Positions 9,166 through 18,644 are shown, counted from the stretch's first letter. The stretch is 64,000 nucleotides of DNA from Gammaproteobacteria bacterium (GCA_018816095.1 JAHIWP010000060.1:21579-85578); one strand, 5' to 3'. The notes: generated by a model from the sequence alone, not told the origin. A program made the numbers and translations.

Positions 9166-9954
9166 CTAAAATCCTAAGCTAGAAAGCAGGTCGTCGACAT
9201 CATCTTGATTAGATGCGACGTCTTCACGCTTATCGGCATGAATCTGCGGACCTTCACCGTGGGAAGGTTCTTTTTGTTTTTCTTGCTCGGCACGGAGTAA
9301 CTCGTGGTTGTGCTCAATGCCGGCAAATTGATCCACCTGGCTGGCCATCAGCACCAGTTTCAGCAGGTTGCTTTCAACTTCAGTGACCAACTGGGTCACC
9401 CGTTTGATCACCTGCCCGGTGAGATCCTGATAATCCTGAGCCAGCAAAATATCATTGAGGTGCCCGGAGATTTTCGCGCTATCACGCTCACTGCTTGCTA
9501 GAAAAAGCTCAACACGCTTGGCCAACTCACGAAAACCGTCTGCGCTCATCTCGCGGCGCATAAAACGCCCCCAGTCAGCACTCAGGCTTTGCGCTTCAGC
9601 ACTGAGGTCATTGACCAGCGGCGCACTCAACTCAACCAGATCCATGGTGCGATTGGCCGCTTTCTCGGTCATCGTCACCACATAATTCAGGCGTTCGGTG
9701 GCATCGGTGATTTGCGAGACTTCAGTGGCATGCGGCACACGAGGGTCAAGCTGAAAATTGACGATAGCGTTGTGCAGCTCACGGGTCAGCTTGCCGACCT
9801 CATGATACAAGCCACGGTCACGCGCCTTATTCAGGTCATGTATCAGCTGGACCGCTTCACCAAAATTGCCTTTTTCCAGGCTGTCTACCAGTTGGCGAGC
9901 GCTGTGCTTCAAGGACGATTCAAGATCACCCTGAGCAGGATTTTTATGCTCCAT
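9166..9954 (-). CDS. cheZ: CheY-P phosphatase CheZ
   Basis: This 262-residue protein speeds dephosphorylation of CheY-P. It is a long helical hairpin with the family signature AQDYQDLTGQVIKR at residues 172-185. By homology the catalytic pair is Asp177 and Gln181. A flexible charged region then leads to a C-terminal CheY-binding helix, DVDDLLSSLGF. It is directly downstream of cheY (18 bp gap) and upstream of cheA. A GAGG ribosome site precedes the ATG. Confidence 0.95.
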   Translation of the reverse strand: MEHKNPAQGDLESSLKHSARQLVDSLEKGNFGEAVQLIHDLNKARDRGLYHEVGKLTRELHNAIVNFQLDPRVPHATEVSQITDATERLNYVVTMTEKAANRTMDLVELSAPLVNDLSAEAQSLSADWGRFMRREMSADGFRELAKRVELFLASSERDSAKISGHLNDILLAQDYQDLTGQVIKRVTQLVTEVESNLLKLVLMASQVDQFAGIEHNHELLRAEQEKQKEPSHGEGPQIHADKREDVASNQDDVDDLLSSLGF

Positions 9955-9972
9955 AGAACCTCGTGGCAGACA

Positions 9973-10347
9973 TCAGCCGTTGACCCGCTCAAAGATTTTC
10001 TCAATCTTCTCTTTCAGAACCTGGGCAGTGAACGGTTTGACTACATAACCGTTAACCCCAGCCTGGGCAGCCTCGATAATCTGATCACGCTTAGCTTCTG
10101 CCGTGACCATCAGCACCGGCAGGCTTTTCAGCCGATCATCTGCACGCACGGCACGCAGCAAGTCAATACCGGTCATGCCAGGCATGTTCCAATCCGTTAC
10201 CAGAAAGTCGAAGCTGCCGCTTTGCAGCATGGGCAATGCAGTCGTGCCGTCATCGGCTTCTGCGGTGTTGGTGAACCCCAAGTCACGCAGGAGGTTCTTG
10301 ATGATCCGTCGCATCGTTGAAAAGTCATCAACGATGAGGATTTTCAT
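9973..10347 (-). CDS. cheY: Chemotaxis response regulator CheY
   Basis: This is a 124-residue single-domain receiver. It starts [15 protein letters not shown] with the acidic pair Asp7/Asp8, the phospho-acceptor Asp in [11 protein letters not shown] (residue 52), Thr in MVTAEAKRD and Lys in YVVKPFT. CheY-P binds FliM/FliN and switches flagellar rotation. The family-standard start at 10347 is chosen. A TTG 12 bp upstream sits 5 nt after GGAGG and could add four residues. The gap to fliA upstream is 93 bp. Confidence 0.96.
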   Translation of the reverse strand: MKILIVDDFSTMRRIIKNLLRDLGFTNTAEADDGTTALPMLQSGSFDFLVTDWNMPGMTGIDLLRAVRADDRLKSLPVLMVTAEAKRDQIIEAAQAGVNGYVVKPFTAQVLKEKIEKIFERVNG

Positions 10348-10440
10348 GTTTTTGTCCAAGTCGACCTCCGTACAGTCCCAAACGCACCCAGCAACCTGCA
10401 TGCGCCTTTATTCATGAAACCAGCCGCGGGAGCGGGCAGT

Positions 10441-11187
10441 TTAGTGCGCGCGCCACTCACCCAGACGGGCGCGTAAACGAGCGGCACACTGACTGTGTAG
10501 TTGGCTTACGCGTGACTCGCTAACCCCCAACACCGCGCCGATCTCTTTAAGGTTCAATTCTTCATCGTAATACAGTGCCAACACCAAGCGCTCGCGCTCT
10601 GGCAGGTTGCCAATGGCATCCGCCAAGGCCGCCTGAAAGCGTTCATCTTCTAGATCACGAGAAGGTTCGAGGTGGTGGTTGCCAGCGTCTTCAGTCAACT
10701 CGCCGTGCTCGCCGTCCTGTAACAGGTCGTCGAAACTGAACAGGCGGCTGCCTAAAGTGTCGCCAAGAATGCCGTAGTAATCCTCCAGACTCAATTGGAG
10801 TTCGGCCGCAACCTCTTGATCTTTAGCGTCCCGACCGGTTCTAGCCTCAACTTTTCGAATGGCATCGCTCACCATGCGGCTATTGCGGTGCACCGAACGG
10901 GGTGCCCAGTCGCCTTTGCGCACCTCATCAAGCATGGAGCCGCGAATACGGATACCGACGAATGTCTCGAAACTGGCACCTTTACTGGAGTCGTATTTTT
11001 TTGACGCTTCAAGCAGGCCGATCATCCCCGCCTGGATCAAGTCGTCAACCTGCACACTGGCCGGCAAGCGTGCCAGCAGGTGATAGGCAATGCGTTTGAC
11101 CAGAGGCGCATAGCGCTCGATCAGCTGGTGCTGGGAATCCTGCGCCTGCGCTTTGCTATACATACGAAGTCCAGAGGCTGCTGTCAT
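10441..11187 (-). CDS. fliA: RNA polymerase sigma factor FliA (sigma-28)
   Basis: At 248 residues it directs transcription of late flagellar and chemotaxis genes. Region 2 is clear (YAPLVKRIAYHLLARLPASVQVDDLIQAGMIGLLEA, then FETFVGIRIRGSMLDEVRKGDWAPRSVHRN). The region 4 helix-turn-helix is LNLKEIGAVLGVSESRVSQLHSQCAARL. Its start overlaps the fleN stop by 4 bp (ATGA), so the two are translationally coupled. FlgM, its anti-sigma, is not in the window. Confidence 0.96.
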   Translation of the reverse strand: MTAASGLRMYSKAQAQDSQHQLIERYAPLVKRIAYHLLARLPASVQVDDLIQAGMIGLLEASKKYDSSKGASFETFVGIRIRGSMLDEVRKGDWAPRSVHRNSRMVSDAIRKVEARTGRDAKDQEVAAELQLSLEDYYGILGDTLGSRLFSFDDLLQDGEHGELTEDAGNHHLEPSRDLEDERFQAALADAIGNLPERERLVLALYYDEELNLKEIGAVLGVSESRVSQLHSQCAARLRARLGEWRAH

Positions 11188-12014
11188 ATGGCCGTGTCTA
11201 CGATCGGTTGCTGCACCAGTCGCTCAACAAAGAACTCTAAATGACCGCGCGGGTTGGCCGGTAATGGCCAGGCGTCGACTTTCTGAGCGATTGCTTTGAA
11301 CGCCAGCGCGCATTTCGAGCGCGGAAAAGCTTCATAAACCGCGCGCTGCTTCTGCACGGCCTTGCGCACTGATTCGTCGTAAGGCACTGCACCGACATAC
11401 TGCAGGGCAACGTCAAGAAAACGATCAGTCACCTTGGTCAGCTTAGCAAAGAGATTACGACCTTCCTGCGGGCTATGAGCCATGTTGGCCAATACCCGAA
11501 ACCTATTCATGCCGTGGTCGCGGTTGAGCAATTTAATCAGGGCGTAAGCATCGGTAATCGAGGTGGGTTCATCACACACCACCACCAGAACCTCCTGCGC
11601 GGCGCGCACGAAACTGACGACACCATCACCGATCCCGGCGGCGGTATCGATAATCAGCACATCGAGGTTGTCGCTGATATCGCTGAAGGCCTGGATTAAT
11701 CCAGCATGCTGCATCGGCGACAACTGCACCATGCTCTGAATGCCCGAAGCGGCCGGCACGATGCGAATACCACCGGGCCCCTGCAACAGCACATCACGCA
11801 GCTCACACTCGCCGCTGATAACGTCTTCCAGGGTGCGTTTAGCACTGAGCCCCAACAATACATCAACGTTGGCCAAACCCAGGTCAGCGTCCATCAACAT
11901 AACCCGGCGCCCCAGATCAGCCAGGGCCAACGCCAGGTTCACCGAGACGTTGGTCTTGCCGACGCCACCTTTGCCGCCGGTCACCGCAATCACCTGTACG
12001 GGATGCATACCCAT
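11184..12014 (-). CDS. fleN: Flagellar number regulator FleN (FlhG), MinD-like ATPase
   Basis: This 276-residue ParA/MinD-family ATPase limits the number of polar flagella by binding and inhibiting FleQ. The deviant Walker A VTGGKGGVGKTNVS is at the N-terminus. VMLMDADLGLANVDVLLGL and VLIIDTAAGIGD complete the nucleotide site. The ANMAHSPQEGRNLFAKL segment is typical of the FleN/FlhG branch. It lies between flhF, its partner in flagellar placement, and fliA. Confidence 0.95.
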   Translation of the reverse strand: MGMHPVQVIAVTGGKGGVGKTNVSVNLALALADLGRRVMLMDADLGLANVDVLLGLSAKRTLEDVISGECELRDVLLQGPGGIRIVPAASGIQSMVQLSPMQHAGLIQAFSDISDNLDVLIIDTAAGIGDGVVSFVRAAQEVLVVVCDEPTSITDAYALIKLLNRDHGMNRFRVLANMAHSPQEGRNLFAKLTKVTDRFLDVALQYVGAVPYDESVRKAVQKQRAVYEAFPRSKCALAFKAIAQKVDAWPLPANPRGHLEFFVERLVQQPIVDTAI

Positions 12015-12091
12015 AATTTCTAATACCTTGTCTAACGTCGTCTGGAGCCACTTGCTCGGCTAAATACCGCTCAATTCCAATAATATTTAGC

Positions 12092-13390
12092 TTAACTGGC
12101 ACGCCGTGCAGGCTGCTGGTAAAGACCGGAAAACATCTCTGCCATCGTATCTTCACTCGGTTCTTGGGTCGCCTGCAGCCCAACGGCCCGACTCACCAAC
12201 TGATGACTGCGCGGTATCTGCAGGTCATCGGGAATGCGTGGCCCATCAGTGAGGTAGGCTACCGGTAGACGTTGGCTAATAGCCAGCCCTAACACCTCAC
12301 CCAAACTGGTGGCCTCATCCGCTTTAGTGATAATACAGCCAACCAGACCACAGCGTTTATAACTATGGTAGGCGGCTTTCAGCACTTGGCCCTGGCTGGT
12401 CGCGGCCATCACTAGATAGCTCTTGGCATTGACGCCACGGCTGGCCAGCGTTTCCAGCTGCATGCGCAGCGCCGGATCATTGGCCGGCAGGCCAGCGGTA
12501 TCGATCAGCACCACACGCTTGCGCGCCAGCGGAGCCAAAGCCTGGGTCAAGGATTGACCCGGATCGACCAGCGTGACTGGCACGTTAAGAATACGACCCA
12601 GGGTTTTGATCTGCTCCTGCGCGCCAATGCGGTAGCTATCGAGGCTGACCAGGGCAATATGCTGCGCGCCGTACTTGAGCACATAACGCGCCGCCAGCTT
12701 GGCCAATGTCGTGGTCTTGCCCATACCCGCCGGGCCCACCAGGGCGATCACACCACCCTCTTCCATTGGCTCTTGCTGCGGCGTCTTGATGGCGTGAGCC
12801 AGGTGCGCCAGCAACATGCGCCAGGCCTGACGCGGCTCGGCAATGTTGGCAACGCGTTCAAGCAGCGCCTTCGCCAGTTCAGCGGACAGCCCCATGCGCT
12901 GCAGACGACGCCACAGATTCGCTTGCTGCGGCTGGCGGCTCTGCAGCTGCCCCCAGGCAATTGAACCCAGCTGCACCTCAATCAGTTCACGCAGGCCATG
13001 CAGCTCGAAGCGCATGGCATCCAGGGCGCCCTGATCAGCGGCGGCAGGTGCAGCACGTGCCGGAGACAACGCCTCGGCCAAGCGATCGACTGGCACACTG
13101 GCGGCAGCGCCAAACAACTGACGATCCTTGCCGGCATCGACTTGAGCACGCGTGGTCAGCTCCGCCTGCGCTGTGGCAATTTTTGCCTGGGTCTTGCGCA
13201 ATTCGGCTTCCAGCGCCGGATTTGGCTGACGGGCTGGCGCGGCAGGCACTTGATAATCCAGTGCGGCGGTCAGCTCGACACCGCCAGCAACCCGGCGATT
13301 GCCAATGATCGAGGCATCGGCACCCAGTTCATCACGCACCAGCTTCATGGCGGTACGCATATCGGCGGCGAAAAAGCGTTTGACCTGCAT
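12092..13390 (-). CDS. flhF: Flagellar biosynthesis SRP-like GTPase FlhF
   Basis: It has 432 residues. The N-terminus (MQVKRFFAADMRTAMKLVRDELG) is the family signature, followed by a variable basic/Ala-rich region. The NG domain starts near residue 160, with P-loop LVGPAGMGKTTTLAKLAARY, then SLDSYRIGAQEQIKTLGRIL and VVLIDTAGLPAND. FlhF recruits early flagellar components, FliF first, to the cell pole and is balanced by FleN just downstream. A GAGG site precedes the ATG; flhA ends 15 bp upstream. Confidence 0.95.
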   Translation of the reverse strand: MQVKRFFAADMRTAMKLVRDELGADASIIGNRRVAGGVELTAALDYQVPAAPARQPNPALEAELRKTQAKIATAQAELTTRAQVDAGKDRQLFGAAASVPVDRLAEALSPARAAPAAADQGALDAMRFELHGLRELIEVQLGSIAWGQLQSRQPQQANLWRRLQRMGLSAELAKALLERVANIAEPRQAWRMLLAHLAHAIKTPQQEPMEEGGVIALVGPAGMGKTTTLAKLAARYVLKYGAQHIALVSLDSYRIGAQEQIKTLGRILNVPVTLVDPGQSLTQALAPLARKRVVLIDTAGLPANDPALRMQLETLASRGVNAKSYLVMAATSQGQVLKAAYHSYKRCGLVGCIITKADEATSLGEVLGLAISQRLPVAYLTDGPRIPDDLQIPRSHQLVSRAVGLQATQEPSEDTMAEMFSGLYQQPARRAS

Positions 13391-13405
13391 GGCCTGTAAC
13401 CTCGG

Positions 13406-15535
13406 TTAGTTCTGCCCCACCGTCGCAACGATGGTGACCTGCTTATTATCCGGAATTTCCTGGTATGCCAGTACATGGATACTCGGAACCGCCAGCCGCG
13501 CGAATCGCGAGAGCATCGCCCGGACCGGACCGGCCACCAGCAGTATCACTGGCTTGCCGAGCATTTCCTGGCGCTGCGCCGCTTCCACCAGGGAACGCTG
13601 CAGCTTCTCGGCCATGCCAGGCTCCAGGAGGATGCCCTCCTCGGAGCCTTGACCGGCCTTCTGAATACTATTTAGCAATATCTGTTCCAACCTTGGCTCA
13701 AGGGTGATCACAGGCAGCTCCGGCTCTAGTCCCACAATGCTTTGCACAATTGCCCGGGCTAACGCGACACGCACCGCAGCCACCATAACGGCGGGATCTT
13801 GACTCTTCACCGAGACATTGGCGATGGCCTCGGCAATGGTACGGATATCACGCACTGGCACCTGCTCCTGCAGCAGGCTTTGCAGCACCTTGAGCAGGGT
13901 CGACAGGGAAATCATCCCAGGTACCAACTCTTCAGCGAGCTTGGGTGAGCTCTTGGCCAGCAGCTGCATTAACTGCTGCACTTCTTCGTGCCCCAGCAGT
14001 TCATGAGCATGTTTGTGCAGCACTTGGTTGAGGTGGGTGGCGACCACGGTACTGGCATCCACCACGGTATAACCAAGAGACTGCGCCTGATCACGCTGGC
14101 TTGGGTCGATCCACACCGCTTCCAGGCCGAATGCCGGATCCTTGGCGGCAATGCCATTGAGCGAACCGAATACCTGACCAGGATTGATCGCCAGCTCACG
14201 ATCCGGATACACCTCGGCCTCGGCCACGCTGACGCCCATCAAGGTCAGGCGGTAGGCGCTGGGCTGCAGGTCAAGGTTGTCGCGGATATGCACCGAAGGC
14301 ATAAGAAAGCCCATTTCCTGGGAAAGTTTTTTGCGTACGCCTTTGATCCGCGCCAGCAGCTGGCCGCCCTGGTTACGGTCAACCAGGGGAATCAAGCGAT
14401 AGCCGACTTCCAAGCCGACCATGTCCACCGGCGTCACGTCGTCCCAGCCCAGTTCCTTAACCTCCTGAGCCTTCTGCGCCGGCAGCAGTTCCTGCTGGCG
14501 CTGCACTTCCTTAACCTCGCTTTCTTTAGTCGTGCGCTGCTTATTGGCAATCCAATAGGCCGCGCCCGCCGCCACCAACCCGAGACTGATAAAGGAGAAA
14601 TGCGGCATGCCGGGCACCAGGCCCATGGCGATCATCACCGCAGCTGTCACCGCCAGCGCGCGCGGCGAAGCAAACATTTGCCGATTGACCTGGGCACCCA
14701 TGTCTTCCGAACTGGAAACCCGGGTCACCATAATCGCGGCAGCAGTGGACAGCAGCAGCGAAGGAATCTGCGCCACCAGACCGTCACCGATGGTCAGCAA
14801 GGTGTAGATACGCCCCGCGTCGACAAAGCTCAGGTCATGCTGAAAAATCCCGATGGCCACGCCGCCGATCAAGTTGATAAACAGAATCAGCAAGCCGGCA
14901 ATCGCATCACCGCGCACGAACTTGCTGGCACCGTCCATAGAGCCATAGAAGTCGGCCTCCTGGGACACCTCGCTGCGCCGCAGCTTGGCCGTTTCCTGAT
15001 CGATCAGACCGGCGTTAAGGTCGGCGTCGATGGCCATTTGCTTACCGGGCATGGCATCCAGAGTGAAGCGCGCGCTGACTTCGGAGATGCGCCCAGCACC
15101 TTTGGTGACCACTACGAAGTTGATGATCATAAGGATCGCAAACACCACGATACCGACCACGTAGTTGCCGCCGATCACCACCTCACCAAACGCTTGAATC
15201 ACCTTACCCGCGGCATCTTGGCCATCCTGGCCATTGAGCAGCACCACCCGCGTGGACGCGACGTTAAGCGCCAGCCGCAGTAAGGTCGCCGCGAGCAGAA
15301 TGGTCGGGAATACCGCGAAATCCAGGGGCCGTAGGGCATAGATCGCCACCAGCAACACGACGATCGACAAGGCAATACTGAAGGTAAACAGTACGTCGAG
15401 CAGGAATGGCGGAATCGGCAGCATCACCATGCCGAGCATGACCAGCAGCAGCAACGGAATACCCAGATTGCCCTGCTTCAACCCCGACAGGTTGCTGCGC
15501 ACATCACCGATCATTTGTGAGCGATCTATTGCCAC
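13406..15535 (-). CDS. flhA: Flagellar type III export gate protein FlhA
   Basis: This 709-residue protein is the largest part of the export gate. The start is GTG (GTG GCA ATA GAT) preceded by GGGG; no better ATG lies upstream. The first 330 residues hold about eight membrane helices, starting LLLLVMLGMVMLPIPPFLLDVLFTFSIALSIVVLLVAIY. The FHIPEP-type loop (VVTKGAGRISEVSARFTLDAMPGKQMAIDADLNAG) is intact. The cytoplasmic C-domain binds late chaperone-substrate complexes. It has its own sigma-54-like promoter and leads flhF-fleN-fliA. Confidence 0.96.
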   Translation of the reverse strand: MAIDRSQMIGDVRSNLSGLKQGNLGIPLLLLVMLGMVMLPIPPFLLDVLFTFSIALSIVVLLVAIYALRPLDFAVFPTILLAATLLRLALNVASTRVVLLNGQDGQDAAGKVIQAFGEVVIGGNYVVGIVVFAILMIINFVVVTKGAGRISEVSARFTLDAMPGKQMAIDADLNAGLIDQETAKLRRSEVSQEADFYGSMDGASKFVRGDAIAGLLILFINLIGGVAIGIFQHDLSFVDAGRIYTLLTIGDGLVAQIPSLLLSTAAAIMVTRVSSSEDMGAQVNRQMFASPRALAVTAAVMIAMGLVPGMPHFSFISLGLVAAGAAYWIANKQRTTKESEVKEVQRQQELLPAQKAQEVKELGWDDVTPVDMVGLEVGYRLIPLVDRNQGGQLLARIKGVRKKLSQEMGFLMPSVHIRDNLDLQPSAYRLTLMGVSVAEAEVYPDRELAINPGQVFGSLNGIAAKDPAFGLEAVWIDPSQRDQAQSLGYTVVDASTVVATHLNQVLHKHAHELLGHEEVQQLMQLLAKSSPKLAEELVPGMISLSTLLKVLQSLLQEQVPVRDIRTIAEAIANVSVKSQDPAVMVAAVRVALARAIVQSIVGLEPELPVITLEPRLEQILLNSIQKAGQGSEEGILLEPGMAEKLQRSLVEAAQRQEMLGKPVILLVAGPVRAMLSRFARLAVPSIHVLAYQEIPDNKQVTIVATVGQN

Positions 15536-15552
15536 ACCACTACCCCAGCCAA

Positions 15553-15574
15553 TTCAATCTTTTGACGCTTTGCG
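15553..15574 (-). promoter_or_regulatory. Candidate FleQ-binding site in the flhA leader
   Basis: On the minus strand GTCAAAAGATTGAA (15553-15566) matches 11 of 14 positions of the published FleQ consensus GTCAATAAATTGAC as I recall it. It overlaps CGCAAAGCGTCAAAA (15560-15574), which is identical, base for base, to a block in the fliE leader. It lies downstream of the sigma-54-like promoter and about 20 bp upstream of the flhA start. FleQ is reported to bind downstream of the start site at flhA. Confidence 0.6.
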
Positions 15575-15591
15575 CGCCTCTGGGCAGGGAT

Positions 15592-15608
15592 TTGCAAGAA
15601 GCTGTCCA
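15592..15608 (-). promoter_or_regulatory. Candidate sigma-54 promoter of flhA
   Basis: The minus strand reads TGGACA-GCTTC-TTGCAA. The -24 GG and -12 GC are present with the exact spacing, though the -24 box departs from TGGCAC at two bases. The predicted start is near 15582. RpoN/FleQ control of flhA is established in P. aeruginosa. Confidence 0.6.
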
Positions 15609-15610
15609 AC

Positions 15611-15640
15611 TTTACCGGCCTGAGCCAAACAGCCGGTAAA
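15611..15640 (-). repeat. Inverted repeat between flhB and flhA
   Basis: TTTACCGGC and GCCGGTAAA form a perfect 9-bp stem with a 12-nt loop in the flhB-flhA gap. It is followed on the minus strand by GTTGGAC and no T-tract, so it is not a standard intrinsic terminator. It may pause read-through from flhB or protect the fliL-flhB mRNA end. Confidence 0.6.
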
Positions 15641-15665
15641 TGGGAGGATTGCCGCGCACGGATGA

Positions 15666-16802
15666 TCAGTCGTCGCGGCGTAAATCCGGCGGAATCGGGA
15701 TCTCTGGCAGCGGCCCGGGGCGTTTGCCTTTGCCCGCCTGGTACTGGCGCAGCTGGTAGACGTAAGCCAGTACCTGGGCAATCGCCAGATAAAGCCCTGC
15801 GGGAATTTCCTGATCCAGCTCAGTGGAATAGAACACGGCCCGCGCCAGAGCCGGAGACTCCAGCACCATCACCTTGTGCTCATTGGCAATCTCACGAATC
15901 TTCAATGCCGTAAAGTCGCCGCCCTTGGCCAGCAGCACCGGCGCGCTGCCTTTGGCCGGGTCGTATTTCAAGGCCACGGCAAAGTGCGTCGGGTTGGTGA
16001 TCACCACATCGGCGTCCGGCACTGACTGCATCATGCGCCGCTCGGCCATTTCGCGCTGTAGCTGACGAATACGCTGCTTAACTTCCGGCTTGCCTTCGCT
16101 GTCTTTGTACTCGTCGCGCACTTCCTGCTTGGTCATCATCAGCTTCTGCTTGCTGCTCCAGAGCTGGAATGGCACGTCTACGGCAGCAATCAAAATCAAC
16201 CCGCAGGACATCCACAGGGCGCTCCAGCCCACAACCGTCATCGAATGCAGAATCGCCGATTCAAGGGGCTCATGGACAATTGCCAACAGGTCTTCCTGCC
16301 AGGCCGACAACACCACCACGCACACCAACAGGATCAGAATGAATTTGGCCAACGCCTTGAGCAGCTCAACCAGCGCCTGCACGGAAAACATCCGTTTAAG
16401 GCCCGCTGCGGGATTCATCCGGCTGGCCTTGGGCGCCATGGCTTCGGCGGAAAACAGCCACCCCCCCAAAGAAATCGGCCCAACAATCGAGACGATCAAC
16501 AGCAGTATCAGCAGGGGAAACAGCGCGTTTAATGCGATCTCCCCGGATGCCGCCAGCCACAGCCCCATGCTGCGCTCATCCATGACCACCTCACGCGGCA
16601 AGGAAAAATTGCCCTGCATGATGTCCATCATGGACTTACCGATACTGCCGCCGAACGCCAACATGCCGCCAAACCCGCCCAACGTCACCGCGAGGGTGTT
16701 GAGCTCTTGGGAGCGGGCAATCTGGCCCTTCTCACGGGATTCGCGCAGGCGTTTCTCCGTGGGTTCCTCGCTTTTATCAGCACCACTCTCGGACTCGGCC
16801 AT
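15666..16802 (-). CDS. flhB: Flagellar type III export switch protein FlhB
   Basis: This 378-residue export gate protein has four membrane helices and a cytoplasmic switch domain. The N-terminus (SEEPTEKRLRESREKGQIARSQEL) is the family signature. The autocleavage motif NPTH is at residues 270-273 (VITNPTHFAVALKY). Cleavage there, together with FliK, switches export from hook to filament substrates. It is the last gene of the fliLMNOPQR-flhB run, 3 bp after fliR. Confidence 0.96.
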   Translation of the reverse strand: MAESESGADKSEEPTEKRLRESREKGQIARSQELNTLAVTLGGFGGMLAFGGSIGKSMMDIMQGNFSLPREVVMDERSMGLWLAASGEIALNALFPLLILLLIVSIVGPISLGGWLFSAEAMAPKASRMNPAAGLKRMFSVQALVELLKALAKFILILLVCVVVLSAWQEDLLAIVHEPLESAILHSMTVVGWSALWMSCGLILIAAVDVPFQLWSSKQKLMMTKQEVRDEYKDSEGKPEVKQRIRQLQREMAERRMMQSVPDADVVITNPTHFAVALKYDPAKGSAPVLLAKGGDFTALKIREIANEHKVMVLESPALARAVFYSTELDQEIPAGLYLAIAQVLAYVYQLRQYQAGKGKRPGPLPEIPIPPDLRRDD

Positions 16803-16805
16803 GGC

Positions 16806-17582
16806 TTAGCGCGCCCTCGCCATTTCACGAAGGAACTGCAAGGCTTCGGTCGCAAACATCTGGTATTGCGCGAGGAAATCGGCCATGCCGATCCAAACAA
16901 TCACCAGCCCGAGCACCAAGGTCAGCGGAAAACCGATCGAGAAGATATTCAGTTGTGGCGCCGCCCGAGTCATGACTCCGAACGCAAGATTGACCACCAG
17001 CAGCGCGGTGACCGCAGGCAACACTAAAAGCAAAGCGGCGCCTAGCACCCAACTCAGTTTGTGGGCGATCTCCCAGTAATTTTCCAAGAGAAAACCGCCG
17101 CCAACCGGCAGGGTAAAGAAACTCTCGGCGAGCACTTCAAAGACCACTAAATGGGCATTCATCGCCAGAAACAGTAGGGTCACCAGGATCGTAAATACCT
17201 GGCCGATCACTGGCACCGAAATACCGTTGGCGGGGTCAACCATTGAGGCAAACCCGAGGCCCATCTGCATGGCAATAATTTGCCCGGCAATCACAAAAAT
17301 CTGGAAGAACAGCTGCAGCACAAACCCCAGCATCGCGCCGATCAGGATCTCCTGAGCAATCCAGATAAAGGCCTGCACACTGATGGCATCAATAGCCGGC
17401 ATGGGCGGCAGGCTCGGCATAATTGCCAGGCAGATGGCCAGAGACAGATACAGGCGCACCCGGCCAGGAACCAGCTGAGTGCCGATGAGCGGCATAAACA
17501 TCAACAGCGCAGAAATGCGAAACAGTGGCAGCATAAAACTGCCCACCCACGCCCCAATCTGCCCGCTGCTTAATTCGAACAT
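16806..17582 (-). CDS. fliR: Flagellar type III export protein FliR
   Basis: This 258-residue integral membrane protein is part of the FliPQR export pore. Hydrophobic helices cover most of the length (GSFMLPLFRISALLMFMPLIG, GAMLGFVLQLFFQIFVIAGQIIAMQMG, WVLGAALLLVLPAVTALLVVNLAFG). The conserved MGLGFASMVDPANG segment is present. It sits one base after fliQ and 3 bp before flhB. Confidence 0.95.
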   Translation of the reverse strand: MFELSSGQIGAWVGSFMLPLFRISALLMFMPLIGTQLVPGRVRLYLSLAICLAIMPSLPPMPAIDAISVQAFIWIAQEILIGAMLGFVLQLFFQIFVIAGQIIAMQMGLGFASMVDPANGISVPVIGQVFTILVTLLFLAMNAHLVVFEVLAESFFTLPVGGGFLLENYWEIAHKLSWVLGAALLLVLPAVTALLVVNLAFGVMTRAAPQLNIFSIGFPLTLVLGLVIVWIGMADFLAQYQMFATEALQFLREMARAR

Positions 17583-17583
17583 G

Positions 17584-17853
17584 TCAGCCGATCAACAGCG
17601 GAATGTTCATGATCAGGTTTTGGGTGTATTCCATCAATTCGCGCACCAGCCAAGGGCCGAGCACTATCAAGCAGATCAGAATCACCAGCAACCTGGGTAA
17701 AAAACTCAGGGTCTGTTCGTTGATTTGGGTCGCTGCCTGGAACATTGCCACCAGCAAACCCACCAGAAGACTAGGCACGACGAGCACAGCAACAATCATC
17801 GCAGTCAACCACAAGGCATCGCGCACCAGATCAACCGCCACTTCAGGAGTCAT
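17584..17853 (-). CDS. fliQ: Flagellar type III export protein FliQ
   Basis: This 89-residue protein has two transmembrane helices. It starts MTPEVAVDLVRDALWLTAMIVAVLV and contains the family motif QAATQINEQTLSFLPRL before the second helix. It assembles with FliP and FliR into the export pore. It is 2 bp from fliP and 1 bp from fliR. Confidence 0.95.
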   Translation of the reverse strand: MTPEVAVDLVRDALWLTAMIVAVLVVPSLLVGLLVAMFQAATQINEQTLSFLPRLLVILICLIVLGPWLVRELMEYTQNLIMNIPLLIG

Positions 17854-17855
17854 GG

Positions 17856-18644
17856 CTAAGTACCTCCGAAGCTGGCGGCCAAGGTGCCCATGATCAGCGC
17901 CCAGCCATCAATCAACACAAACAGCATGATCTTGAACGGCAGGGAAATGATCAGCGGCGACAGCATCATCATGCCCATCGCCATCAGGATACTGGCTACC
18001 ACCATGTCGATGATCAGAAACGGGATAAAAATCATAAAGCCAATCTGGAAGGCGGTTTTCAGCTCCGAGGTGACGAAAGCCGGCACCAGAATGGTCAGCG
18101 GTGCATCATCCGGCGTGGCGATATCCGTACGTTTGGACAGGCGCACGAACAGCTCCAGATCGCTTTCGCGGGTCTGCGCCAGCATAAAATTTTTGATTGG
18201 CCCTTCCGCCTTGAGGATCGCATCCTGGGCGGTCATCTGCTCGCTGAGGTAGGGCTGCAGGGCTTCGCGGTTAATCTGATCAAACACCGGAGCCATGATA
18301 AACATGGTCAGAAACAGCGCCAGGCCCACAAGAATCTGGTTCGACGGTGTTTGTAGCAGGCCCAGCGCCTGCCGCAAAATAGAGAAGACGATGATGATCC
18401 GGGTAAAGCTGGTCATAAGCATGACAAACGCTGGAATAAAACTCAGCGCAGTCATGATCAGCAGGATCTGCAGGCTAACCGAATATTCCTGCTGTCCTTC
18501 GGTGTCGGTACTCAGGGTGATCGCCGGAATCGATAACGGGCTACTGCCCGACTGAATCAGCGTGCTACCCGTCGGCGGATCTGCAGCGAACGCAAGCGAA
18601 GCCGCCAGGCTAAAAACCAACACCAGTAAGCAACGCAGCATCAC
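17856..18644 (-). CDS. fliP: Flagellar type III export protein FliP
   Basis: It has 262 residues. A cleavable signal peptide ([19 protein letters not shown]) precedes a periplasmic segment, then the helices [32 protein letters not shown] and [28 protein letters not shown]. FliP forms the five-subunit core of the export pore. It overlaps fliO by 4 bp. Confidence 0.96.
   Translation of the reverse strand: MMLRCLLVLVFSLAASLAFAADPPTGSTLIQSGSSPLSIPAITLSTDTEGQQEYSVSLQILLIMTALSFIPAFVMLMTSFTRIIIVFSILRQALGLLQTPSNQILVGLALFLTMFIMAPVFDQINREALQPYLSEQMTAQDAILKAEGPIKNFMLAQTRESDLELFVRLSKRTDIATPDDAPLTILVPAFVTSELKTAFQIGFMIFIPFLIIDMVVASILMAMGMMMLSPLIISLPFKIMLFVLIDGWALIMGTLAASFGGT

Noticed and set aside
10348-10440. 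Sigma-28 promoter in front of cheY
   Set aside because: No acceptable TAAAG/GCCGATAA pair at the right spacing was found; only the GGAGG near a TTG stands out.
13988-15283. 431-codon open frame antisense to flhA
   Set aside because: It lies wholly inside flhA, has no ribosome site or known domain, and reflects high GC codon bias.
15611-15640. flhB-flhA hairpin as intrinsic terminator
   Set aside because: No T-tract follows the stem on the minus strand, so it is listed only as an inverted repeat.
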